Source of the DNA: Mycolicibacterium elephantis DSM 44368
Lineage (GTDB): Bacteria; Actinomycetota; Actinomycetes; Mycobacteriales; Mycobacteriaceae
Assembly (NCBI RefSeq): GCF_004014805.1
Contig: NZ_ATDN01000001.1
Coordinates: 124,001-188,000 of the forward strand
DNA: 64,000 bases
Direction of reading: 5' to 3'
The notes below the pieces were generated by a model, which saw only the letters and a program-made list of their open reading frames with translations, made no database searches and was not told the origin of the DNA. The translations under genes were made by a program, and so were the position numbers. This document shows, in pieces, positions 8,373 to 18,507 of this stretch. Each line of letters starts with the position of its first letter. Position 1 is the stretch's first letter.

Positions 8373-9547
8373 CGCTTGGTCACCGACCACTGCGTGACAG
8401 GAAAGGCGGGCCGCCACCCCGTGTATCCGCCCAGCGGCTCACCGCGGTAGGTCTGGTAGCGCCGCAGCTCGCCGCCGAGCCGGCAGTACCACGGCACCAG
8501 GAGCGCCTCCGATTCCGCGGTCACCGCGTTGGCCACCAGCCGGCCGCCGACCGGCAGCCGCTCGTAGCAGGCGTCCAGCAGGCCACCCTGGGTGAGCCCG
8601 CCGCCGATGAAGATCGCCGCCGGGGCGGGTACGAAGGCGAACGCCTCCGGCGCGTCGAAGTGCACGTCGACGTCGACCCCGAACGCGGCGGCGTTGTCGG
8701 TGATGCGCTTGCGCCGCCGTTCGTCGCGTTCGAAGGCCACTGCCCGGCAACCGGTTCCGCTGCGACACCACTCGATCGCGATGCTGCCCGACCCGGCGCC
8801 GACATCCCAGAGCAACTCCCCCGGCCTCGGCGCCAGCGCCGCCAGCGTGATCGCGCGCATCGGTTGTTTGGTGATCTGTCCGTCGTTTGCGTAGGCGTCG
8901 TCGGGCAGCACGCCGAACTGCCGCGCGTCGGGAAGATAGTGCACCGCAATCACATTGAGGTCGTCCACGTCCTGCGGCGGGTGCGCGGCCCATTGCCGTG
9001 CGGTCGCCGAGCGGAGCCGCTCGGCCGGCCCGCCGAGTTGTTCGAGCACGGTCATCTCCGAGTCGCCGCGCCCGGTGTCGGTGAGCAGTCGCGCCAGCGC
9101 CGCCGGGGTGTCGCCGTCGCGCGAAAGCACCACCGCCGCGCCTCCGCGCCGCACCGCGGTGTGCGGTTCGGCGGTGACGAGGCTGATCACCTCGGTGTCC
9201 TGGACCGGCCATCCGAGCCGCGCGCACGCCAGCGTCACCGACGACACGTGCGGCAGCACGGTGACGCGATCCGCTCCGTGCAGCCGGATCAGCGAGCTAC
9301 CGATCCCGTGCAGCAGCGGGTCCCCACTGGCCACCACGTGCACGTCGCCGTCGGCGTCGTCGAGCAGCGTGCGCAGGGCGGGCAGCATCGGCGACGGCCA
9401 CTCGCGCCGCACCGCGGTCACCGTGTCGTCGAGCAGGCCCAGTTGCCGTGGTGATCCGTAAATGACGGTGGCCCTGGCTAATTCGGCGCGTGCGGCGGGC
9501 GCCAGGCCGGCCATGCCGTCCGCCCCGATCCCGACGACGACGATCAC
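8369..9547 (-). CDS. cobL: Precorrin-6Y C5,15-methyltransferase (decarboxylating)
   Basis: A 392-residue two-domain enzyme. Residues 1-200 are the CbiE-like tetrapyrrole methylase (VVGIGADGM at the start, VASGDPLLHGIG near 80), and residues 215-392 are the CbiT-like class I methyltransferase with LLWDVGAGSGSIAIEW near 247. It methylates C5 and C15 and decarboxylates the acetate chain. The GTG at 9547 was chosen because it overlaps the upstream SDR stop (GTGA) and matches the usual start of the family; the frame open to 9625 would extend far into the SDR gene. It is part of the SDR-cobL-cobM-cobK operon. Confidence 0.92.
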   Translation of the reverse strand: MIVVVGIGADGMAGLAPAARAELARATVIYGSPRQLGLLDDTVTAVRREWPSPMLPALRTLLDDADGDVHVVASGDPLLHGIGSSLIRLHGADRVTVLPHVSSVTLACARLGWPVQDTEVISLVTAEPHTAVRRGGAAVVLSRDGDTPAALARLLTDTGRGDSEMTVLEQLGGPAERLRSATARQWAAHPPQDVDDLNVIAVHYLPDARQFGVLPDDAYANDGQITKQPMRAITLAALAPRPGELLWDVGAGSGSIAIEWCRSGTGCRAVAFERDERRRKRITDNAAAFGVDVDVHFDAPEAFAFVPAPAAIFIGGGLTQGGLLDACYERLPVGGRLVANAVTAESEALLVPWYCRLGGELRRYQTYRGEPLGGYTGWRPAFPVTQWSVTKR

Positions 9548-10302
9548 CTCGGCAACCTCCGCCACACGGACTGCGGCAGCAACCGCATCCCGGCGAACAC
9601 CGGCCGCAGGATCGCGGGCACCCACACCGTGCGGCGCCGCTTGGCCAACGCGCGCGCCGTGGCCGTCGCGACCTGGGCCGGGGTGCTGGAGAACGGCGCG
9701 GGTTCCATGCCCGCGGTCATTCGGCCGATCACGAACCCGGGTCGCACGGTCAGCAGATGCACACCGGTGCCGTGCAGCGCGTCGGCCAGGCCGCTGCAGA
9801 AGCCGTCCAGCCCCGCCTTGGCCGAGCCGTACACGTAGTTGGCCCGCCGCACCCGCACCCCGGCGACCGACGAGAACACGACGATGGCCCCGGACCCGGC
9901 CGAGCGCATGGTGGCGGCGAGCACCGTCAGCAGGCTGATCTGCGCGATGTAGTCGGTGTGCCCGATCGCCACCGCGTGGGCCGGGTCCTTCTCGGCGAGC
10001 GCCTGGTCGCCGAGGATGCCGAACGCCAGCACCGCGGTGCCGATCGGGCCGTGCTCGGCGACGATCGACTCCACCAGCGGGCCGTGTGACGCCAGGTCGT
10101 CGGCGTCGAACTCGCGGACGGCGACGGCGGTGGCGCCGGCGGCCCGCACCGCGGCGACCTGCTCGTCGAGTTCGTCCGCGCGGCGGGCCGCCAGCAGCAC
10201 CCTCGCCCCGGGTGCCAGCCGGGTCGCCAGCTCGAGCCCGATCTCACTGCGGCCGCCGAAAACCACGACCAGCGCCGCACGGGTGTCGGCCGTGTCCTTC
10301 AT
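9544..10302 (-). CDS. Short-chain dehydrogenase/reductase of the cob operon
   Basis: A 252-residue SDR. The nucleotide-binding segment VVVFGGRSEIGLELA (residues 11-25) is a variant of the TGxxxGxG loop, and the active site has S..SS and YVYGSAK (Tyr-x-x-x-Lys). In H37Rv the gene next to cobL is also an SDR (Rv2073c, from memory), so the position is conserved. The substrate is unknown; its place at the head of the cobLMK operon does not prove a cobalamin role. The ATG at 10302 is preferred over the open frame to 10440, because the extension would overlap the divergent regulator gene. The last three codons overlap cobL by GTGA. Confidence 0.85.
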   Translation of the reverse strand: MKDTADTRAALVVVFGGRSEIGLELATRLAPGARVLLAARRADELDEQVAAVRAAGATAVAVREFDADDLASHGPLVESIVAEHGPIGTAVLAFGILGDQALAEKDPAHAVAIGHTDYIAQISLLTVLAATMRSAGSGAIVVFSSVAGVRVRRANYVYGSAKAGLDGFCSGLADALHGTGVHLLTVRPGFVIGRMTAGMEPAPFSSTPAQVATATARALAKRRRTVWVPAILRPVFAGMRLLPQSVWRRLPR

Positions 10303-10423
10303 GGCTGCGATTATCGCCTGCACGACGAGCAGCGGTTTCCACCAGCCACCCCGGTCGACGATTTCGCCGCCGGATTCCGCTGGCGCAAGCTGATGCCGCT
10401 CTACGATTCGCGTGGAGGAGATC

Positions 10424-13402
10424 GTGATCCGGTTCGGCATCCTGGGTCCGCTGGAGGTGCGTGACGACGGGCAGATCGTCGACGTCGGCGGCCCACGTCA
10501 ACGCACGGTGCTCGCGCGCCTGCTCCTCGATCCGGGCCGGGTCGTCAGCGCCGACCGACTGATCGAAGACGTCTGGAACGGTCACCCGCCACGGTCGGCG
10601 GCCAAGACGCTGCAGAAGTACATCTGGCAGTTGCGCACGGTCCTGCCGGACCCGGTGCTGCACACCCGCGGCGCCGGTTACCTGCTCGACGTCGACGTCG
10701 ACGGCCTGGACGCCCGCATCTTCGAGCGGCTGCTCGATGCCCACGACTACTCCGCGGCGCTCGAGCTCTGGCGCGGTGATGTGCTCAGCGACCTGCCGAA
10801 CCTGGCATGCGCCGAGGCCGAACGGGCACGCCTCAACGAACTGCGGATGTTCGCCATCGAGTCGCGCCTCGGCGACGACCTGGCGGCGGGTCGTCACGCC
10901 GAGGCGGTCGGCGAACTGTCCGAACTCGTGGCGGAGCATCCGCTGCGTGAGCGGTTCACGTCGCTGCTGATGCTCGCGCTCTACCGCTCGGGCCGTCAGG
11001 TCGAGGCGTTGCAGGCTTTCGATCGGCACCGACAGAAGCTCCTCGATCAGCTCGGGGTTGATCCGGCTGTCGACGTGCGCAGTCTCCAGGGCGCAATACT
11101 TCGCCACGACCCGGGCCTGAAGCCGCCGGTTCCCGACGACGAACGGGCGGGAAACCTGCCGCTGATGCTGTCGTCGTTCGTGGGTCGGATCGACGAGATC
11201 GCATCCGCCGCAGGCGTGCTCGGCAAGCACCGCCTCGTCACCTTCATCGGGCCGGGCGGCGTCGGCAAGACCCGCCTGGCCGTGGAGTTGGGCAAACATG
11301 TCGCCGAGCGCTTCCCCGGCGGGGTGTGGCTGGTCGACCTCGCCGGCGTCCAAACCGCCGACGTGATCCCGATGACGCTGGCGTCGGCGCTCACGATCGA
11401 CGCGCGCCATGCCCCCGACGAGTTGACGGCGGTCACGGCCGGGCTGGGGCAACGCCCTCCGTGCCTGGTCATCCTCGACAACTGCGAACATGTCGCCGAA
11501 GGCGCCGCCGCCGCGGCGATGAACCTGCTGCGCAACGCCAAACAGGTGCGGATACTCGCCACCAGCCGGCGCAGCCTCGGCGTCGACGGCGAGTTCGTCC
11601 GCCCGGTGCGGCCTCTGCCAGACGACGACGCGACGGCGCTCTTCGCCGAGCGGGCCCGACTTGCCGCCGGCGGCGACCCCGATGTGTCGCCCGAGGTGGC
11701 GCAGGAGGTCTGCCGCCGGGTGGACGGCCTGCCGCTGGCGATCGAACTGGTGGCGAGCCAGCTGCGGGTGCTCCACGCCGATGAGCTCATCGACAGGCTT
11801 GCCGACACCCTCACGTTCCATCGCCCGGCGGCGAACGCGTCGCCGCGTCAACACACCCTCGCCGACACCGTGCAGTGGAGCCACGACCTGTTACCGCAGG
11901 CCGTCCGGGACACCTTCGCGCGCCTCGGGGTGTTCGTGTCCTCCTTCACGCTGCACGCCGCCGAAACGGTGTGCGGCCACACGGGCACCGCGGTAGCCGA
12001 TGTTCTCGGCCACATCGCCACGCTCGTCGACCATTCACTGTTGGTGCGTGACGACGCCGCGGCGGCACCGTCGCGATACCGACTGCTCGAGCCACTTCGA
12101 CTGTTCGCGGTCGCGCGACTGACCGAGACGGGCCGTGCACATCACGTCCACCGCGCCCACGCCGAGTTTTTCCTCGCCGCCGTGGGAGAACATGCCGACC
12201 GGCTGTACGGGCCGCGCGAGATGCGTGCCCGCGCGGACATCGAGGGCGAGGAACCGAACATCCACGCGGCGCTGGATTGGGCTCGCGACCACGACCCCGC
12301 GCTCGCGCTGCGGTTCGCGATCGCACTGCGTCCGTACTGGGAGATGCGATGGCGGGAGCGGTACGGCCTCGGCTACCTCGAGTCGGTGTTCGATCGTGAC
12401 CCGGAGGTGCCTGACGACCTGCTGGCTTGGGCGTTGACGGCGTTCGCGGCGATGGCCGCCGGGCCTGGCGAGGCACGCCGGGCGATTCCCCGCGCCGTAC
12501 AAGCCGTCGATGCGTTTCGTCGTCTCGGTGACCCGCGCGGGCTGTGCGAGGCCCTGACCGCTCTGGGTGCCGCACTGGGAAATCAGGGACGTCTCGACGA
12601 AGCCGACGCAGCGCTCACGGAGGGGCTTTCGCTGTCTCGTCGGCTCCACGACGACCGAATGACCGCCCGCCTTCTGCATGCGGCCGACTTCGTCGCGCGT
12701 CGCCGCGGCGAACATGCGCGTGCGGCCCACCTCAGCCGCGAGGAGGTCGCACTGTGGCGCGGGCTGGGCAGCCGACGCGGGGAGGCCACCGCCCTACGCT
12801 GCCTTGCCGTCTCGATGCACCATCTCGGCGACGGAGCCGAAGCCACGGCACTGTGTCATCGAGCCCGCGACGTGTGGGCGAGCCTGGACGACTCGGCCGC
12901 GATCGCCCACGTGCAGGCGACGCTGGCCGACTTCGCCCTGGCGAGCGGCTCTCTCACCGAGGCCGCACGGCAATACGACGCTGCCCTGGTCGGCCTGCGC
13001 GCGGTCGGCGACCGTCGTTGTACGGCATCGACATACAAGAACCTCGCCGCGATCGCCGCTCACCGCGGTGAGAACCGCCGCGCGGCAACATTGTTCGCCA
13101 AGAGCATCGGGCTGCGCCACGACCTCGGCGACGAAGCCGGGCTCGCCGAGCTGTTCGACGGGCTCGCACATCTCGCGGTGCTGGATGGCCGCGCCGACGA
13201 TGCCGCCACACTCGGCGCCGCGGCCGCCGCCCTGCGTGACCGCACCGGGGTGGCGGCATCCGTCGAGGAGTCCGAAGCCGCAGGCCGGACACTGTCCGCG
13301 GCCGAAGCCGAGCTCGGCGCACAGCGCTTTGCCGCCAGCTGCCTTCGAGGGCAGTCGATGTCGATGGCCGAAGTCGTCGATTTCGCCCTCGGACAGTCCT
13401 GA
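10424..13402 (+). CDS. AfsR/SARP-type regulator with NB-ARC ATPase and TPR repeats
   Basis: A 992-residue multidomain regulator. Residues 1-90 are an OmpR-type winged helix (RFGILGPLEV, then GGPRQRTVLARLLL), residues about 95-245 a bacterial transcriptional activation domain (BTAD), and residues about 250-530 an NB-ARC/STAND ATPase with Walker A GPGGVGKT near 276 and Walker B LVILDNCEH near 350. The remainder is helical TPR-like sequence. Such proteins usually activate secondary metabolism or stress genes. The GTG at 10424 is chosen because GGAGGAG (10414-10420) fits its ribosome site and SARPs usually begin this way; GTG at 10412 is the alternative. The gene diverges from the SDR-cob operon across 121 bp. 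Confidence 0.88.
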   Translation: MIRFGILGPLEVRDDGQIVDVGGPRQRTVLARLLLDPGRVVSADRLIEDVWNGHPPRSAAKTLQKYIWQLRTVLPDPVLHTRGAGYLLDVDVDGLDARIFERLLDAHDYSAALELWRGDVLSDLPNLACAEAERARLNELRMFAIESRLGDDLAAGRHAEAVGELSELVAEHPLRERFTSLLMLALYRSGRQVEALQAFDRHRQKLLDQLGVDPAVDVRSLQGAILRHDPGLKPPVPDDERAGNLPLMLSSFVGRIDEIASAAGVLGKHRLVTFIGPGGVGKTRLAVELGKHVAERFPGGVWLVDLAGVQTADVIPMTLASALTIDARHAPDELTAVTAGLGQRPPCLVILDNCEHVAEGAAAAAMNLLRNAKQVRILATSRRSLGVDGEFVRPVRPLPDDDATALFAERARLAAGGDPDVSPEVAQEVCRRVDGLPLAIELVASQLRVLHADELIDRLADTLTFHRPAANASPRQHTLADTVQWSHDLLPQAVRDTFARLGVFVSSFTLHAAETVCGHTGTAVADVLGHIATLVDHSLLVRDDAAAAPSRYRLLEPLRLFAVARLTETGRAHHVHRAHAEFFLAAVGEHADRLYGPREMRARADIEGEEPNIHAALDWARDHDPALALRFAIALRPYWEMRWRERYGLGYLESVFDRDPEVPDDLLAWALTAFAAMAAGPGEARRAIPRAVQAVDAFRRLGDPRGLCEALTALGAALGNQGRLDEADAALTEGLSLSRRLHDDRMTARLLHAADFVARRRGEHARAAHLSREEVALWRGLGSRRGEATALRCLAVSMHHLGDGAEATALCHRARDVWASLDDSAAIAHVQATLADFALASGSLTEAARQYDAALVGLRAVGDRRCTASTYKNLAAIAAHRGENRRAATLFAKSIGLRHDLGDEAGLAELFDGLAHLAVLDGRADDAATLGAAAAALRDRTGVAASVEESEAAGRTLSAAEAELGAQRFAASCLRGQSMSMAEVVDFALGQS

Positions 13403-13488
13403 TCTACCGGTTCTCTACCAGTCGGATACCGCCGAGGGGCACCGTCGACCACGTCGACTGACGTTGAACGACAAGGAGACCGAGGACC

Positions 13489-14130
13489 ATGACCAATACA
13501 CTCCAACTCGGCGACGAGGCCCCGGATTTCACCGCGGAGACGACGCAGGGCACCATCCGATTCCACGACTGGCTCGGCGACAGCTGGGGGCTGTTGTTCT
13601 CGCATCCGAAGGATTTCACCCCGGTGTGCACCACCGAACTCGGTGAAGCCGCCCGGCTCAAGCCGGAGTTCGACCGGCGCGGCGTCAAGGTGATCGGGCT
13701 CAGCGTCGACACGTTGGACGCCCATGCGCGCTGGTCGCGCGACATCGAGGAGACCCAGGGGCACCTACCGAACTTCCCGATGATCGCCGACCCCGCCAGG
13801 AAGGTTGCCGACCTGTACGGAATGGTGCACCCCGGCGTCGACGACAGCGCCACAGTACGAAGCGTTTTCGTCATCGGACCCGACAAGAAGGTGAAGTTGA
13901 CGATCACCTATCCGCAGAGCACCGGACGTAACTTCGACGAGATCCTGAGGGTGATCGACTCGCTCCAACTCACCGCCGCCCACCAGGTCTCGACCCCGGT
14001 GAACTGGAAACAGGGCGAGGACGTGATCATCATCCCGGCAGTCTCCGACGAGGAGGCCCGCGACCGGTTCCCGGACGGCTGGAAGGCGCTCAAACCCTAT
14101 CTGCGGATCGTCCCCGCGCCGACGCCATGA
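13489..14130 (+). CDS. 1-Cys peroxiredoxin (Prx6 type)
   Basis: A 213-residue thiol peroxidase. The peroxidatic cysteine is C47 in HPKDFTPVCTTE, the signature of the Prx6 group, and R-containing downstream segments and the long C-terminal domain (residues 150-213, with DVIIIPAVSDEEA) are typical of this class rather than of AhpC. No second conserved cysteine is visible, consistent with a 1-Cys mechanism. It reduces hydrogen peroxide and organic peroxides in the cytosol. An AAGGAGA ribosome site lies 9 bp before the ATG. The stop overlaps the next gene by ATGA, so the two are co-translated. Confidence 0.9.
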   Translation: MTNTLQLGDEAPDFTAETTQGTIRFHDWLGDSWGLLFSHPKDFTPVCTTELGEAARLKPEFDRRGVKVIGLSVDTLDAHARWSRDIEETQGHLPNFPMIADPARKVADLYGMVHPGVDDSATVRSVFVIGPDKKVKLTITYPQSTGRNFDEILRVIDSLQLTAAHQVSTPVNWKQGEDVIIIPAVSDEEARDRFPDGWKALKPYLRIVPAPTP

Positions 14131-14939
14131 CGATCGACAGCGGGCCCCGTCTCGACACCGACCTCATCCGTGAGGTCTACCGGAGAGGGGCCGAGGCCTA
14201 CGACGACATCTGGAGCCCGGTGATCCTCGCGCCCGCCGGATCGATGCTCGCCGCGCTGGCCGTCGAGCACGCACGCGTCGTCCTCGACGTCGGCGCGGGC
14301 ACAGGCGCTCTCACGCCGGCGCTGCGCCGCGCCGCACCGAGTGCGGTGGTGCTGTCGCTGGATGCGTCGACGGAAATGCTGGCGGTGGCGCGGTCCCGCC
14401 ACAGCGCGACCACGATCGTCGGGGACGCCGCGAACCTGCCACTGCCGGCCGACGTGGTCGATGCCGTGGTGCTCGCCTATGTGCTCTTCCATCTGCCCGA
14501 TCCGCGGCAGGCGCTGCGCGAAGCCCGCCGAGTGCTCCGCCGGGGCGGACGGCTGGGCACCGTCACCTGGGCGCACGAATGGCCGTCGGTCGCGCACCAG
14601 AGATGGGACGAATGGCTCGCCGAACTGGGACTGGCCGCCCGCGGCTCGACCAGCGAGCACGCCGGGCTGAACACGACAACCGACATCGAGATACTGCTCG
14701 GCGGCTGCGGGTTCAGCACCGACCGGGTTTGGCACGAACCCGTCGACGTCGTGTTTACACGGGAGCGCTTCTGGCGGTTACGTGTGATGCACAGCGCACT
14801 TGCGGTACGGCTGGCCGAACTCGACCCGACCCGGCGCGACCGGGTGCTGAGCGAACTCCACTGCAGGCTGCGACGTCTCGACGAGCAGGCCTTCCACCAT
14901 CGAGGCGACGTCATCTGCGCGGTGAGCACCAGGGGTTGA
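14127..14939 (+). CDS. Class I SAM-dependent methyltransferase
   Basis: A 270-residue methyltransferase of the Methyltransf_11/25 type. Motif I is [13 protein letters not shown] (residues 51-63), followed by LSLDAS as the acidic loop and GDAANLPLP near 96, then [10 protein letters not shown] and the [12 protein letters not shown] strand. The substrate is unknown. It overlaps the peroxiredoxin stop by ATGA, which argues for joint expression. The C-terminal third ([16 protein letters not shown]) probably shapes the substrate pocket. Nothing in the context fixes its role. Confidence 0.82.
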   Translation: MTIDSGPRLDTDLIREVYRRGAEAYDDIWSPVILAPAGSMLAALAVEHARVVLDVGAGTGALTPALRRAAPSAVVLSLDASTEMLAVARSRHSATTIVGDAANLPLPADVVDAVVLAYVLFHLPDPRQALREARRVLRRGGRLGTVTWAHEWPSVAHQRWDEWLAELGLAARGSTSEHAGLNTTTDIEILLGGCGFSTDRVWHEPVDVVFTRERFWRLRVMHSALAVRLAELDPTRRDRVLSELHCRLRRLDEQAFHHRGDVICAVSTRG

Positions 14940-14992
14940 CACGCCAGCCGCCAAGACGGTCCGCGGCCGGTGAACTGTTAGCGTGGGGACCG

Positions 14993-15418
14993 ATGGCGAA
15001 GGCAAGTCGCCGGGCGACTACCCGGCTCAACAGCGACGCGTTGGCGTTTCTGTCCGAACGGCATCTGGCGATGCTGACGACACTGCGCGGGGACAACTCC
15101 CCGCACGTCGTGGCCGTCGGTTTCACGTTCGACCCGATGACCCACATCGCGCGCGTCATCACCAGCGGCGGCTCGCAGAAGGCGGTCAACGCCGAGATGC
15201 AGGGCGTCGCGGTGCTCAGCCAGGTCGACGGCGCGCGGTGGCTGTCGCTGGAGGGCAAGGCCACGGTCAACACCGACGCCGACGCCGTCCGCGACGCCGA
15301 GCTGCGGTACGCGCAGCGCTACCGCACCCCGCGGGTCAACCCCAAACGCGTGGTGATCGAGGTGCGCGTGGAGCGGGTGCTGGGCTCGTCGGACCTGCTG
15401 GACCGCACCGAGAGCTAG
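14993..15418 (+). CDS. F420H2-dependent biliverdin reductase-like flavin/deazaflavin reductase
   Basis: A 141-residue protein of the split-barrel PNPOx-like fold, with [19 protein letters not shown] at the start and [12 protein letters not shown] in the middle, matching the family of Rv2074, described as an F420-dependent biliverdin reductase. In H37Rv it also lies beside the SDR next to cobL; here a regulator, a peroxiredoxin and a methyltransferase separate them. The ATG at 14993 was chosen since the longer frame overlaps the methyltransferase gene and reads as low-complexity noise. It may help in oxidative or nitrosative defence by making bilirubin. Confidence 0.8.
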   Translation: MAKASRRATTRLNSDALAFLSERHLAMLTTLRGDNSPHVVAVGFTFDPMTHIARVITSGGSQKAVNAEMQGVAVLSQVDGARWLSLEGKATVNTDADAVRDAELRYAQRYRTPRVNPKRVVIEVRVERVLGSSDLLDRTES

Positions 15419-15434
15419 CCGCCTCACGCCGCGA

Positions 15435-15457
15435 GTGTGCGGTTTCATCCGCAACAC
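15435..15457. terminator. Hairpin between convergent genes
   Basis: GTGTGCGG (15435-15442) pairs with CCGCAACAC (15449-15457) with one bulged base, around a TTTCAT loop. It lies in the 85 bp between the convergent reductase and pepE genes and has no U-tract. It may act as a bidirectional terminator. The flanking GCGAG and ACGCCGGG words recur near 33213-33240. Confidence 0.4.
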
Positions 15458-15503
15458 GCCGGGCAGGGCGTATGCAGACGCACAATCGCGACAGTCGGCC
15501 GCG

Positions 15504-16649
15504 CTACGAGGCGGGGACCGGCACCACCATCAGCTCGTGGGGGCGGTTGTTGACCGGTTCGGCGCCGTCATCGGTCACGATGACGATGTCCTCGATCCGC
15601 GCGCCCCATTGCCCGGGGAAGTAGATGCCCGGTTCGACCGAGAACGCCATCCCCGGCTCGAGCGACAAGTCGTTGCCCGCGACGATGTAGGGCTCCTCGT
15701 GCACCGAAAGCCCGATGCCGTGGCCGGTGCGGTGCACGAACGCCTCAGCCAAACCCTCGGCGGCCAGCACCTCGCGCGCGGCGGCGTCCACCTGCTCGGC
15801 GGTCACCCCGGGACGTACCGCGTCGACGGCCGCGCGTTGCGCGCGCTGCAGCACCGCGTAGCGCCGCGCGACGTCGGGGTCGGGCTCGCCGATGCTGTAG
15901 GTGCGTGTGCAGTCGGAGTTGTACCCGGGCTCATACGGGCCGCCGATGTCGACGACGACGATGTCGCCGACGCGCAGTTCGCGGTCGGAGCATTCGTGAT
16001 GCGGGTCCGCGCCGTGCGGGCCCGACCCGACGATGATGAACGCCACCTCCGAATGCCCTTCGGAGACAATCGCTTCGGCGATGTCGGCGGCGACGTCGGC
16101 CTCGGTGCGGCCGGGCACCAGGAACTCGGGCACCCGGGCGTGCACCCGGTCGATCGCCGCGCCCGCCTTGCGCAGCACGTCGATCTCCGCGGGGTCCTTG
16201 ATCATCCGCAGCCGTCGCAGCACATCGGTCGCCAGCACGGGCACCGCGCCGAGCACGTCGGCCAGCGGCAGCAGGTGCAGCGCGGGCATCGAGTCGGTGA
16301 CGGCGCACTTGAGCGTGCCGCCGCCCAGCGCATCGCCCATCACGCTGGCCACCAGCTCGTACGGATCGTCGCCGTCGACCCAGTCACGCACCGACAGGCC
16401 GAGTTCGGGCACCGCCGACTCTTTGAGCGCGGCCAGCTCCAGCCGCGGGACCACGACGGTCGGCTCCCCACCGGCGGGCAGCACCAGCGCGGTCAGCCGC
16501 TCGAACGTCTGCGCACGCGAGCCGACCAGGTAGCGCAGGTCATATCCCGGGGTGATGACCAGGCCCGCGAGGCCGGCATCGGCGGCCGCCGTGGCCGCGG
16601 ACTGCAGCCGCCGGGCGTAGACGTCGGCGCTGAATCGACTGGCGGTCAT
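15504..16649 (-). CDS. pepE: M24 family aminopeptidase (Xaa-Pro dipeptidase type)
   Basis: A 381-residue metallopeptidase. The pita-bread domain (residues about 150-381) shows the five metal ligands in order: VVVDIGG and NSDCTRTY aspartates, [12 protein letters not shown] histidine, FSVEPGIY glutamate and GARIED glutamate. The N-terminal 140 residues form the creatinase-like domain. It cleaves N-terminal residues before proline, using Mn or Co. The ATG at 16649 gives a length close to the M. tuberculosis protein (Rv2089c), and the frame beyond it overlaps the divergent exonuclease. The 37 bp between the two divergent starts must hold both promoters. Confidence 0.9.
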   Translation of the reverse strand: MTASRFSADVYARRLQSAATAAADAGLAGLVITPGYDLRYLVGSRAQTFERLTALVLPAGGEPTVVVPRLELAALKESAVPELGLSVRDWVDGDDPYELVASVMGDALGGGTLKCAVTDSMPALHLLPLADVLGAVPVLATDVLRRLRMIKDPAEIDVLRKAGAAIDRVHARVPEFLVPGRTEADVAADIAEAIVSEGHSEVAFIIVGSGPHGADPHHECSDRELRVGDIVVVDIGGPYEPGYNSDCTRTYSIGEPDPDVARRYAVLQRAQRAAVDAVRPGVTAEQVDAAAREVLAAEGLAEAFVHRTGHGIGLSVHEEPYIVAGNDLSLEPGMAFSVEPGIYFPGQWGARIEDIVIVTDDGAEPVNNRPHELMVVPVPAS

Positions 16650-16686
16650 GGCTTTCAGGCTAGTGCCCCCTGGCAGGATGAGAAGC

Positions 16687-17646
16687 ATGCCCGCTCCCCT
16701 AGTGCTGCTCGACGGCGCCAGTATGTGGTTTCGGTCGTACTTCGGCGTGCCGTCCTCGATCACGGCGCCCGACGGTCGACCGGTCAACGCGGTGCGCGGT
16801 TTCCTCGACGCGATGGCGACCGTGATCACCCGTAAGCGCCCCGAGCGGCTGGTGGTGTGCCGCGACGACGACTGGCGCCCGCAGTGGCGGGTGGAGCTGA
16901 TCCCGTCGTACAAGGCGCACCGGGTGGAGGAGCCGCAACCCGAGGGGGTGCCCGACATCGAGGTGGTGCCCGACGACCTGACCCCGCAGGTCGACATGAT
17001 CCTGGAGATCTTGGAGGCGTTCGGCATCCCCACCGCAGGCGCGGCGGAGCACGAGGCCGACGACGTGCTGGGCGCCCTGGCGTTTCGGGAGCGGCGCAGC
17101 CCGGTCGTGGTGGTCAGCGGGGACCGCGACCTGCTGCAGCTGGTGGCCGACGACCCGGTGCCGGTGCGGGTGCTCTACATCGGGCGCGGGCTGTCCAAGG
17201 CGACGTTGTTCGGACCGCAGGAGGTCGCCGAGACCTACGGCGTGCCCGTGCACCGCGCGGGGCCGGCCTACGCGGAACTGGCATTGCTGCGCGGCGATCC
17301 GTCCGACGGGCTGCCCGGGGTGCCGGGGGTCGGCGAGAAGACCGCGGCCACGCTGTTGGCCCAGCACGGGTCGCTGGAGAACATCCTGGCCGCCGCGCAC
17401 GACCCGAAGTCGAAGATGTCCAAGGCGTTTCGGACCAAGCTGCTGGCGGCCATCGACTACATCGAGGCGGCGGGCCCGGTGGTGCGGGTGGCCACCGACT
17501 GCGACGTCGACTTCTCGACGCCCGACGACACGCTGCCGCTGTCCGCCGAGGATCCGCGCAGGGTCGCCGAACTCGCTCAGGCCTACGGTGTCACGTCGTC
17601 GGTCGGTAGGCTGCAGACCGCGCTGGACGGCATGCCTGCGCGCTGA
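16687..17646 (+). CDS. 5'-3' exonuclease, FEN-like
   Basis: A 319-residue nuclease homologous to the stand-alone 5'-3' exonuclease domain of DNA polymerase I. The arch-domain start [16 protein letters not shown] carries the first metal-binding aspartate, [12 protein letters not shown] the central acidic cluster, [13 protein letters not shown] another aspartate pair, and [14 protein letters not shown] the helix-hairpin-helix that binds the DNA backbone. It probably removes flaps or RNA primers. ATG at 16687 was chosen over ATG at 16678 because the family begins close to this point; both are in frame. It matches Rv2090 in position. Confidence 0.88.
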   Translation: MPAPLVLLDGASMWFRSYFGVPSSITAPDGRPVNAVRGFLDAMATVITRKRPERLVVCRDDDWRPQWRVELIPSYKAHRVEEPQPEGVPDIEVVPDDLTPQVDMILEILEAFGIPTAGAAEHEADDVLGALAFRERRSPVVVVSGDRDLLQLVADDPVPVRVLYIGRGLSKATLFGPQEVAETYGVPVHRAGPAYAELALLRGDPSDGLPGVPGVGEKTAATLLAQHGSLENILAAAHDPKSKMSKAFRTKLLAAIDYIEAAGPVVRVATDCDVDFSTPDDTLPLSAEDPRRVAELAQAYGVTSSVGRLQTALDGMPAR

Positions 17647-17652
17647 CGGCCG

Positions 17653-18450
17653 CTACTTGGGCCGACCCACCTCGTAGGTGCCGTCGTCGTCCTGGAACGT
17701 CACGGTGACCTGACGCTTGGTGCCGTCGATGCTGACCTCGCAGTTGAAGCTGGCGCCCTTCTCGACGGTGGGGTTCTGGCCGTCGTTGCACTTGACGTCC
17801 TTGACGTTCTTGGCGCCGTAGCCGTTGGCCTCGTCGGTGAGGATCTGTTGCACCCCGCGCTGGGCGGAGTCGATGTCGAGCTTGGTGGTCACGAAGAAGC
17901 CGGGCTTCCAGAACCCGAGGACCAGCACCACCGCGACGATGATCGCGGCGAGCAGGCCGATCACGCCGCCGATGACCGCCATCGAGCGCTTCGAACCCTC
18001 GTCACCGCCGGGCTGGCCGTAGGGCGGGTACTGACCGAACTGGCCGGGCTGCTGACCGTACTGCCCCGGCTGGCCGTACGGCGGCTGCTGGCCGTAGGGC
18101 TGACCGTACTGACCGGGCTGACCCGGCTGCCCGTACTGGGCGGGCTGTCCGGGTGGCGGATAGGCCTGCGGGTTGTACTCGGTCGGCTGCTGCCCGTACT
18201 GCTCGGTCGACGGGTACTGCTGCGGCGGCGGCTGATAGGCGGGCTGCTGGTACTGCGGGTACTGCTGCGCCTGCTGGGGGTCATAGGCGGGCGGCTGCCA
18301 CCCCGCGCCGGTCTGCTCACCGGTGGGCGGCTGCTGCCACTGCTGATTGGCCTGGTCCCCCGACGGGTCGCTCGATGGCTGGTCCGTCGGCTGTTCCGGC
18401 TGCTGGCCGGGCCACGGCTGCGTCGGATCAGATCCCTGCGGTCCGCTCAT
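17653..18450 (-). CDS. Proline/glutamine-rich single-pass membrane protein with DUF4333 domain
   Basis: A 265-residue protein. Residues 1-150 are a cytoplasmic low-complexity region made of Q, P, G and Y, with repeated GQPGQYGQ and QPPYGQ units; the DNA below it (about 18010-18420) is repetitive for that reason. A membrane helix follows (about 156-180), then an outside domain of 85 residues with two cysteines (C224 and C239) that match DUF4333. It corresponds to Rv2091c in position. The function is unknown; disordered QPGY-rich tails on membrane proteins often mediate assembly at the cell pole or septum, but nothing here shows that. Confidence 0.85.
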   Translation of the reverse strand: MSGPQGSDPTQPWPGQQPEQPTDQPSSDPSGDQANQQWQQPPTGEQTGAGWQPPAYDPQQAQQYPQYQQPAYQPPPQQYPSTEQYGQQPTEYNPQAYPPPGQPAQYGQPGQPGQYGQPYGQQPPYGQPGQYGQQPGQFGQYPPYGQPGGDEGSKRSMAVIGGVIGLLAAIIVAVVLVLGFWKPGFFVTTKLDIDSAQRGVQQILTDEANGYGAKNVKDVKCNDGQNPTVEKGASFNCEVSIDGTKRQVTVTFQDDDGTYEVGRPK

Positions 18451-18507
18451 CTCACTCCTTCACCCGCGGCCGCGCCGCGGTTTGGTTCCCGTCTGTCTGC
18501 GCACACA

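Noticed and set aside
10425..13402. Large minus-strand frames antisense to the SARP regulator
   Set aside because: Typical mirror frames of GC-rich coding DNA with no domain signal.
18010..18420. Repeated GC-rich units that could suggest a direct-repeat array or CRISPR
   Set aside because: They are short codon repeats encoding the Q/P/G/Y-rich tail of the DUF4333 protein, without unique spacers of even length.
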